A stretch of 64,000 nt of DNA from Eukaryota sp. TZLM1-RC (Eukaryota; Metamonada: BaSk clade), in NCBI GenBank assembly GCA_040285825.1, contig JAUPSS010000002.1, forward strand, positions 1,860,001 to 1,924,000. Direction: 5' to 3'. The position numbers and the translations under genes were made by a program. The stretch's first letter is position 1; each line of letters begins with the position of its first letter. Shown piece after piece: positions 57,847-64,000 of the stretch. The notes under the pieces are model-generated. The model ran no database searches. It was not told the DNA's origin and saw only the letters and a program-made list of their open reading frames with translations.

Positions 57847-60800
57847 ATGAATCCCAATGAAACCATCATCAAAGAAGGATGGCTTCAAAAACCTAAACGA
57901 AAGACTCTATCTTCAGGTTGGAAGCTCCGTTACTTCAAGCTAACTAGCGAAACTCTTTACTATGGGCATTCCATTGATGATCCAGACTTCAAATACATCT
58001 TTCTCAAGGAAGCCAAGGTTGAACTCTCCCCTGCCGATATCCCCAGGAAGAAAATACCTCAAAACTCTGTTCTTTTTCAGATTACGCGACCCTATGATGA
58101 CATTGTTTATCTAGCTGCACAAGCTAAGAACCATGGAGCTTCCATGGACCTCGCCTTGGATTGGATAGATGCCATCAACCATCGCCATTCCTCCACTGCG
58201 GTAAGACCACCTGGTTCTCCCTTTCCCATTTCCACCTTACTCAAACTCTCAAACACTCTTGCTGAGAACCGCTTAGACCTGACTCATTCTCCTTTTAAAC
58301 CCAAACCAAAAGTTCTGGAAGAAGTAGCAGTTGATCCAATTGAGGAGGTGTTTACTGAGTCTGACCCCACTCAATCACAACTGATTGATTGGAATTCTGA
58401 ATGGCAGCAGTTATTATCTATTCAACCTCCCCCTTTCATTCCGCATTTTAAACCCCCTGCTGACGTCACTGATTGGGAAACCAGTGTCGATGATTGGAGG
58501 AAAACAGTTAAGAACACTTGGGATGAGTATGTTGACCAGATCAAGACACAACTTCTTGGAATCTACAACCTTTTGGGAAAGTTTTCAGCTGCTTGTACCT
58601 CCTCCGTCACCCAAATAGTAAAGGAGTACCCCTTAATGCTGGCAGACAGGACTATTTTCCCACACAAGTTGAGTAACAGTCTAAGTGGACAATTAGCGGA
58701 AGATCCTGAGCTAGAGGTTTACAAAAAAGCTTTGGAAATGGAAAAGAAATCCAAAAAGAAATTGGGTGGTTATTACTCTTCTTTTGCAGAAGGAAATTCT
58801 GCTTCTGATTTAACCAAAGCTCAAAGTTTTGAAAGTCGAAAGTATTGCAATCAAGGAATTATTTTTGAATTTTGCACCAGTGAACAGGTTGATGACGACG
58901 TGGACAATCAAAATGATTTCTATGATTATGACCCTTTTTATTCAGCCTCAGTTGAAGTCAAGGAAAATCAAGAAGAAGATTTACTTTCTGAACTTATGGG
59001 TCTATCAGAGCTTTCTAATGTTGGAGTTGTGGCTAGTTGTTTCATCTTGTTATCTTTAAAGCGATATGAAGAACGAATCCAGCGATTTTTTGACATTATT
59101 AATGCTAATGTTTACCCCGATCCCAGTGATGACGTGGATTTCTTTAATAGTCAAGATGCTGACGTGATATTTATGGACTGGGTTATTAAAGTCCCACTTA
59201 CTACTTTAGTCACCTTTAGAGGTTTTAAAATTCTGTGCAGGGCTCAATGTAATGTTGAAAATGATAAAATTTTCGGCATGTCAACTGTTGATGGCGAGCA
59301 ATCGTTTGTGGTCAAGGATCACTGGGAGAATAATCAAGAATTACGTGAGCAAATCAAGAATATAGCTGACTTTTTAGGTCTCCAAAACCACCAATCAATC
59401 ATTTCTGATCGCCAGTTTTCTACCCCCCTAAGTGCGGAAATTGATGTTTACAAGAGCGCTAAATCAGACTGTTTTTATTTTACTGAATTGTCAAGGCTAT
59501 TTCCCGTTGATGTCACTAGCTCTAATGGGGATCGTTTGTCAGGACTTTTGTTGACTGGGGACAGGTCAATAATCAAGAATTTTGGTCCTTTTAATTCCGA
59601 TGCTTTTCTCGATTTGAACCCCTCATTTGATGTTAATAAAAGGGATCAGGAAAGGATCATGACATTGTCGCATCATATTGATTCTGAAATTTTCCCCTCA
59701 TTTTTATCTAGAATTGATAATTATGAATTTAAGATTTTTGCTCCTTTTCATTTAGGTTATTTGCTTACACATTTTGGTTTCTCTTTGCATTATTTAGGTA
59801 GAATATTTAAGGAAACTAAACTACCTTTCATTAAGAAACTCGCCTTATCAGAAATGATTGCGACTGTCATTACCAGTCAGTTACACGTGGCTCTCCGTCA
59901 TTGCCAACGAGAGTGGAGAATGACCTCCCATTCTAACATTACTGTTAATAATACCCCAGCTCAGGAATCTTTTGGCAATCCATTTGAGGAAGGTGGTCTT
60001 GGTCAGTCAAATGATTATGACCCTCTAGGTGGAGGATTCTTTATGACTTCTTTAGCAGATGTTTCACTTGAAGAAAAACTTACTCATTTCGATAGTGAAA
60101 TTTCTGATAATATTGTTGATTTTTTCAACTTGATCTTTGGTAGTGGCTCCGAAACTACCGAAGCTTGGAACACCTTAATTATTCCCAGTGTCTCCAAGGA
60201 ATTTAATTGTTCATTTAATTTAAAAGATGTAGTTTTTACTAATGTTTTCCTTCGGACTTGTGATTTAACTGGGGTTGTTTTTTCAGATTCATTTGATTTT
60301 AAATTTAATAATTCTTCTTTCCAAAACCCTCTCAGTAAAGATGATTTGATTGAAATTAAACCAGTAGTTCAAAGTCCTGTTCTTTTTGGTCTTCCCATCT
60401 TTTCTGATCTAACTAAACTGGACTCTTTTCTGCTGGATCATTACCCCAACCGAACTGTTAACTACTTTGCCCTAGAAAATTCCATCACAAGCCCTACACA
60501 GTTAGAAGTAATTCAAAATCATTTCACCTTAGAAAAGCTTCTATTTGGGCTGAGAAGACCCCTATCCGTTCTTTATCTCTCTCTTATTTCCAATTTGTAT
60601 TTAAATTCTCAAGATTTCAATTACTCAAACCTTTATTTAGAATCAGCACTTGCTATTTGTAGAAGAACAAGACCAGAAATGATTCGAGTCTGTTCGATTG
60701 GAGCAAGGGTGAAGGCTTTGGAGATCACTGCTAATCAATCAAAAAGCCAATCAGATTCTAATTGTTCACGTGATTTAATATCACATTTAGATACCTGTAG

Positions 60801-61713
60801 AAAGATCTCTAGTCACTGTTATGGTGAAGATCAAAATCTAATGATTGAAGCTCTTTATAATGTTTCACGTGCATTTTTAACCCTTGGCCAATCACATCAC
60901 GTCAACTCTTTTCTTTCTCAGGCGGTCAAGCTTTGTCAACGTCTTTTTGGCCATGTTCATCCAATTACTGCTAATTACTTGAATTTGTTAGGATTAGATT
61001 TATTTAATAGTGGCAACTATGATGGCGCTTTAAAGAGTTTTGAAACCTCACTTGATGTTTTTTCCTCTCTTTCACATAATTCTGTTTGTTTCTCTTTATT
61101 GTATATAGCAAAAACCCTGAATCAACGAGGGGATTTCGCTGGTGCTTTGCGTAATTTAGAAGCTTGTTTATCCAAGCTCAGTGAATTATTACCAAATACT
61201 AACTTTACTGTGATTTCTGCTCTTAAATTGGAAGCTGAAACGCTCGCTAATAGTGGTAAATACTTGCACGCAGTTCATAAATACGATAAACTAATTGAAA
61301 TTTTAAAAGGGAATTTTGGTGATGATGACGTGATTGTGATTGATGACGTGGATTATGAGCTTCTCGACTTGCTCAGGACTTTGACAACTTTGGCAGTGAA
61401 ATGTTATTTTAAATCTCTTTCTAGGAAACGATCCTTGATTCTTAATGAAGCTGTTGTTTCTTTAAATAATGACAGTGCATTTTCTGATGATAAGCTTGGG
61501 GAAGTTATAGTTTCTCTTTATTCTTCTAAAGTATACGATTTGCTGAATGATTTATTTGAATCAATAGATTTGGGATATTCTGATGAAATGGAAAGATTGA
61601 AAATTATAACAAAATTAGTTCAGGATGATGACATTAATGTCGAGGAAACTTGTATTTTAGAACCGCCACCAATCGAAGAAGATAACTTTGAAAATTTCTA
61701 TTTTGATTATTAA
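57847..61713 (+). CDS. PH-domain and TPR protein, 1288 aa
   Basis: ATG start, TAA stop, no break. Residues 8-115 form a PH domain: IIKEGWLQKPKRKTLSSGWK, LRYFKLTSETLYYG, and the terminal helix ALDWIDAINH with the conserved Trp. PH domains bind phosphoinositides or partner proteins at membranes. Residues 120-400 are a poorly conserved, partly acidic linker. The central region (about 440-700) has TTLVTFRGFKILC and later SDCFYFTELSRLFPVDV, which resembles the Y-x-x-D-x-x-R-x-x-P-x-D segment of CLU-like domains. Residues about 900-1170 contain kinesin-light-chain-like TPRs (SLYNVSRAFLTLGQS, AVKLCQRLFGHVHPIT, YLNLLGLDLFNSGNYDGALK, YIAKTLNQRGDFAGALRNLE). The C-terminus is acidic. A scaffold or adaptor is likely. 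Confidence 0.75.
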   Translation: MNPNETIIKEGWLQKPKRKTLSSGWKLRYFKLTSETLYYGHSIDDPDFKYIFLKEAKVELSPADIPRKKIPQNSVLFQITRPYDDIVYLAAQAKNHGASMDLALDWIDAINHRHSSTAVRPPGSPFPISTLLKLSNTLAENRLDLTHSPFKPKPKVLEEVAVDPIEEVFTESDPTQSQLIDWNSEWQQLLSIQPPPFIPHFKPPADVTDWETSVDDWRKTVKNTWDEYVDQIKTQLLGIYNLLGKFSAACTSSVTQIVKEYPLMLADRTIFPHKLSNSLSGQLAEDPELEVYKKALEMEKKSKKKLGGYYSSFAEGNSASDLTKAQSFESRKYCNQGIIFEFCTSEQVDDDVDNQNDFYDYDPFYSASVEVKENQEEDLLSELMGLSELSNVGVVASCFILLSLKRYEERIQRFFDIINANVYPDPSDDVDFFNSQDADVIFMDWVIKVPLTTLVTFRGFKILCRAQCNVENDKIFGMSTVDGEQSFVVKDHWENNQELREQIKNIADFLGLQNHQSIISDRQFSTPLSAEIDVYKSAKSDCFYFTELSRLFPVDVTSSNGDRLSGLLLTGDRSIIKNFGPFNSDAFLDLNPSFDVNKRDQERIMTLSHHIDSEIFPSFLSRIDNYEFKIFAPFHLGYLLTHFGFSLHYLGRIFKETKLPFIKKLALSEMIATVITSQLHVALRHCQREWRMTSHSNITVNNTPAQESFGNPFEEGGLGQSNDYDPLGGGFFMTSLADVSLEEKLTHFDSEISDNIVDFFNLIFGSGSETTEAWNTLIIPSVSKEFNCSFNLKDVVFTNVFLRTCDLTGVVFSDSFDFKFNNSSFQNPLSKDDLIEIKPVVQSPVLFGLPIFSDLTKLDSFLLDHYPNRTVNYFALENSITSPTQLEVIQNHFTLEKLLFGLRRPLSVLYLSLISNLYLNSQDFNYSNLYLESALAICRRTRPEMIRVCSIGARVKALEITANQSKSQSDSNCSRDLISHLDTCRKISSHCYGEDQNLMIEALYNVSRAFLTLGQSHHVNSFLSQAVKLCQRLFGHVHPITANYLNLLGLDLFNSGNYDGALKSFETSLDVFSSLSHNSVCFSLLYIAKTLNQRGDFAGALRNLEACLSKLSELLPNTNFTVISALKLEAETLANSGKYLHAVHKYDKLIEILKGNFGDDDVIVIDDVDYELLDLLRTLTTLAVKCYFKSLSRKRSLILNEAVVSLNNDSAFSDDKLGEVIVSLYSSKVYDLLNDLFESIDLGYSDEMERLKIITKLVQDDDINVEETCILEPPPIEEDNFENFYFDY

Positions 61714-61880
61714 TTGTTCTTTTTGTCATCTTGTATAGTATTTTTTTGAATTATTAACTATTTTTTTGTATTATTAAATAATGTTAAATTTATTTTGATT
61801 TTTCAAATCCAAATACTTGTTGAATAAATAATAATGAAGAAATAAAAACAATGTTTAAACACTCAACTAAAACAAAAAAA

Positions 61881-62788
61881 CTAAGCCTTACCTCCAACTT
61901 TTTCCATCTCTTCGGCACGACTCTTCACTTCTTCAATTAAAGAAGAACAATACCTAGAAAGCTGGGAAAGAGCCACCAGAGAGGGTAGTTGTTGAGGTTC
62001 TGTGATAGCAGTACGTTTTCTCCCTTGATTAACCTTGGCTTCACGAAGCTTATTGGTATGTGAGACTTGGTATTTGTACTTCTTTACTTCACCAACGGCA
62101 GCATCAACAGAGTCTTGCGTACATTGGATAAGAGAGTGTAGGTTAGCGGCATTGACACTGTTTTGGGAAGGCACAGGCTTGGGATTGGTGATAGATTGGT
62201 TGATCAAAAACTTTGATAGCCAAACATTGATAAGGCCAGTATTGTGCACAATGACTGGAAGTTCTGTCCACATATCTTGGAAAGAAAGTTCAGTTTGTTT
62301 CAATCTAGGATAAGAGAACAGGAAGGTACATACTGAGAAGCCGTAAAAGTGTGATTACCATAATACTCAAAGAACTTGTCAGAGAGCTTGAATGCTTTGA
62401 GAATTATTTGTCCATTGACTGCAGAAGCTGGACAAGCAAGAAGGGTGATTCGGTTGTGCATATCCTTTTGATTTTGATATTGGCCTTCCAATGCGCCAAT
62501 ATCGAGAAAGGTACCAATAGAAGACCATCGAAAGCTCCCCACAGGAAAAACATCATGATTGGCTTCACGAAGAGCAGGAAGAATTCTTTCATAATAGTCT
62601 CGAACATCAGAAGAATGTTGAGACACTAGAGGATAACAATCAGTGACTTCAAGAACGGAATCATTCTCCATTCCTAATAACTGACCATTACAAAGATTGG
62701 ATATGGATTCAAGACCATATTTAAGAAGTTTAAGAACTACTTTACCATCTACGCGGACGGACTCGATCGGTGGAGATGAAGGATCCAT
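61881..62788 (-). CDS. Translation initiation factor eIF3 subunit h, 292 aa, with a 29-nt intron
   Basis: Start ATG chosen at 62788 (MDPSSPPIESVRVDG) since the homologous domain begins there; another ATG lies 12 codons upstream. Exon 1 62788-62335, exon 2 62305-61881. MPN domain: VRVDGKVVLKLLKYGLE, NGQLLGMENDSVLEVTDCYP, RDYYERILPALREANHDV, VFPVGSFRWSSIG (the Pro/Gly-Trp strand). It lacks the JAMM zinc ligands, as in eIF3h. The C-terminal helical part (LRVNTKL-like VSHTNKLREAKVNQGRKR, LSRYCSSLIEEVKSRAEEM) matches the eIF3h tail. Human eIF3h is about 350 residues, so this form is short. It acts in the 43S preinitiation complex. Confidence 0.9.
62306..62334 (-). other. 29-nt spliceosomal intron in eIF3h
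   Basis: On the minus strand GTATGTACC...TTATCCTAG. Without removal the frame ends at a TAG inside it; with removal TCT-CA|A-TTG continues as ASQLKQTELSFQDMW. The 5' splice site GTATGT is the classical strong consensus. Confidence 0.85.
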
Positions 62789-63709
62789 TATCAGAAAAAA
62801 TGAAATAAATATCCTCATCAACATATAATACGTATTTATTGAATTTCCACACTTAATTCTTTAAAACATACAGTTGCTTGTTTCACAATATTTAAATCGA
62901 CATACATCATATGTGTTCACTAGTCATCTACTTCCTTGTAACACGGATAGGAGCAGTCCTTGAATGTTTTTGGTACCATATTGTTTGTATTTTGTAAACA
63001 ACTTCTGAACCATTTGCAACGAAATTGTGTAGAGTCACAACTTATACAAAATTTGTATTTGCTTAATGACGACTAATATTCCCTTAATGACGACTAATTT
63101 CCTTTAAATTGTTGAGTGTTGAATTTGAACATTCATTTGTGTTTCCTGCAATTCTGTTCGACTCAAAATTAATCTTGGAATTAAAAAATCTATTTTCCTG
63201 TTCTTGTATTAGGATTGCATAATGGATTCTGAACAAAGGTTGTGGATAAGAGCAGTTTTTCGATAGTTCAAATAAAATGGATAACAGTTAGTTTGCTTTA
63301 AAGACATAAAGCACAGGTGGAAAGTAAAAAACCAGCATCACAATGATCAATATTTCTTGAGAAATATACTAAAGGTTAGTTGTATACTTTTTTAAATTTT
63401 GATTCAGATTTGAATTTAATCAATTATCACGTACTAGTATTAATAACAAGGAGCAACTATCAAGATAGAGTAACAATGCATCTTGAATCTAAAACAACAA
63501 ACTGCAACACTATTCTTTCTTGGTTTCGTGGTAAAAATTGTCAAAATTTGATTTAGTCTTTTGTGTGGTAGAAGAGCTATCCTATTTGAAAGTTTGTTTA
63601 ACTTTGCTTTGAAGGTTTTGTTTGATACAGATCACCTAGTATGATCTACCGAATATCTGTCGAATACTGAAGAAAGTAATGAAAAACCTTTTGCAGATCA
63701 AAATTTGTT
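62789..63709. other. 920-bp gap, upstream of eIF3h, little recognised
   Basis: AT-rich. TTTATTGAATTTCCACACTTAATT near 62829 recalls the family-Y 3' non-coding end. Otherwise no ORF or repeat. The retrotransposon fragment begins at about 63710. Confidence 0.45.
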
Positions 63710-64000
63710 TTTCAGTCGTTGTTATTGGAAAAGGATGTTTGTGACAACAAGTCATCAGATTCTTCACTTTTTGTAACCATTGTACCACGAAGATTTGGAC
63801 TGTGTGCTACTAATGAAGCATTTGTAACAAAAATGAGATTATATTTGAATATCCCATTAATCAATTATTATCAAAAGAAAAATGTATTTGTTCGAATTCA
63901 CCTCAACTCACTTTGCGCCATGCTCTGAATTGCTCTAAATTGATAACTTATCGTTCTTCATTATATGATGCTGTTAGAGACACTGTTTTCAAAATGGCAC
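63710..64000 (+). pseudogene. Family-Y non-LTR retrotransposon fragment, runs off the window
   Basis: Reads LFVTIVPRRFGLCATNEAFV, TKMRLYLNIP, then (after a 1-base shift) CICSNSPQ-like and HALNCSKLITYRSSL, DAVRDTVF. Near-identical to 5440-5670 (minus). The end is beyond position 64000. Confidence 0.8.

Noticed and set aside
1-64000. CRISPR arrays, tRNA or rRNA genes
   Set aside because: No regularly spaced repeats with unique spacers, no tRNA-like A/B-box pair and no rRNA core sequence were seen when reading both strands; a tRNAscan or Rfam search was not possible here.

Overview
The window reads as nuclear DNA of a unicellular eukaryote. It carries eIF3h, a U1A/U2B''-type snRNP protein, thiamin pyrophosphokinase, an F-box protein, a RING/coiled-coil protein and a PH-TPR protein. 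Most genes are uninterrupted, and two genes are joined only if introns of 29 and 31 nt are removed. Stops TAA, TAG and TGA are all used, so the code looks standard. The DNA is AT-rich. A CatSper-like single-domain channel hints at a flagellate. I cannot name the species.

Host genes come in short islands: a disordered protein (7.2-8.0 kb), F-box protein (9.1-10.5), myristoylated dymeclin-like protein (11.4-13.2), zinc-ribbon-tailed protein (14.2-15.0), basic disordered protein (19.9-20.7), CatSper-like channel (21.3-22.7, minus), SLC35F-like transporter (25.3-26.3), two hypotheticals (26.5-28.5), a possible winged-helix protein (29.6-31.0), TRAIP-like RING protein (31.1-32.0, minus), thiamin pyrophosphokinase (36.2-37.0, minus), an unknown gene (37.5-38.1), NIF3 (43.7-44.7), a long coiled-coil protein and U1A/U2B'' in divergent orientation (44.8-47.6), a Nudix hydrolase (48.0-48.7), a GyrI-like protein (52.0-52.5), riboflavin kinase (57.1-57.6), a 1288-residue PH/TPR protein (57.8-61.7) and eIF3h (61.9-62.8, minus).

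Mobile DNA fills the spaces between them. The most interesting elements are Fanzor-type (eukaryotic TnpB-like, RuvC-fold, predicted RNA-guided nuclease) transposons of at least two unrelated families. Family A (TnpB/Fanzor2-like, DRDxSAAKN motif) has copies near 1.1-7.2 kb, 17.1-19.9 kb and 22.8-24.5 kb (minus) and a solo right end at 25.05-25.31 kb. Its ORF is followed by a conserved ~250-nt non-coding tail ending in an 11-bp inverted repeat, a candidate guide-RNA region. Family B (Fanzor1-like) has copies at 8.2-9.1, 38.6-42.6 and 49.1-51.8 kb. The longest copy encodes a leader ending in a 2A-like ribosome-skipping motif, then a DEDDy (DNA-polymerase-B-like) 3'-5' exonuclease domain, then the Fanzor. 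A third, truncated lineage (C) lies at 33.9-35.3 kb. Five of the eight copies end within about 65 bp of a host start codon, on the same strand as that gene. All copies here carry frameshifts or stops.

Other mobile DNA: fragments of non-LTR retrotransposons with a CCHC plus PD-(D/E)XK C-terminus, one of them carrying a ULP1-like protease (NeSL-like); two small hAT elements with perfect 8-bp target duplications; and a decayed LTR element with integrase, chromodomain-like tail, polypurine tract and LTR. Several are nested, so the order of insertion can be read.
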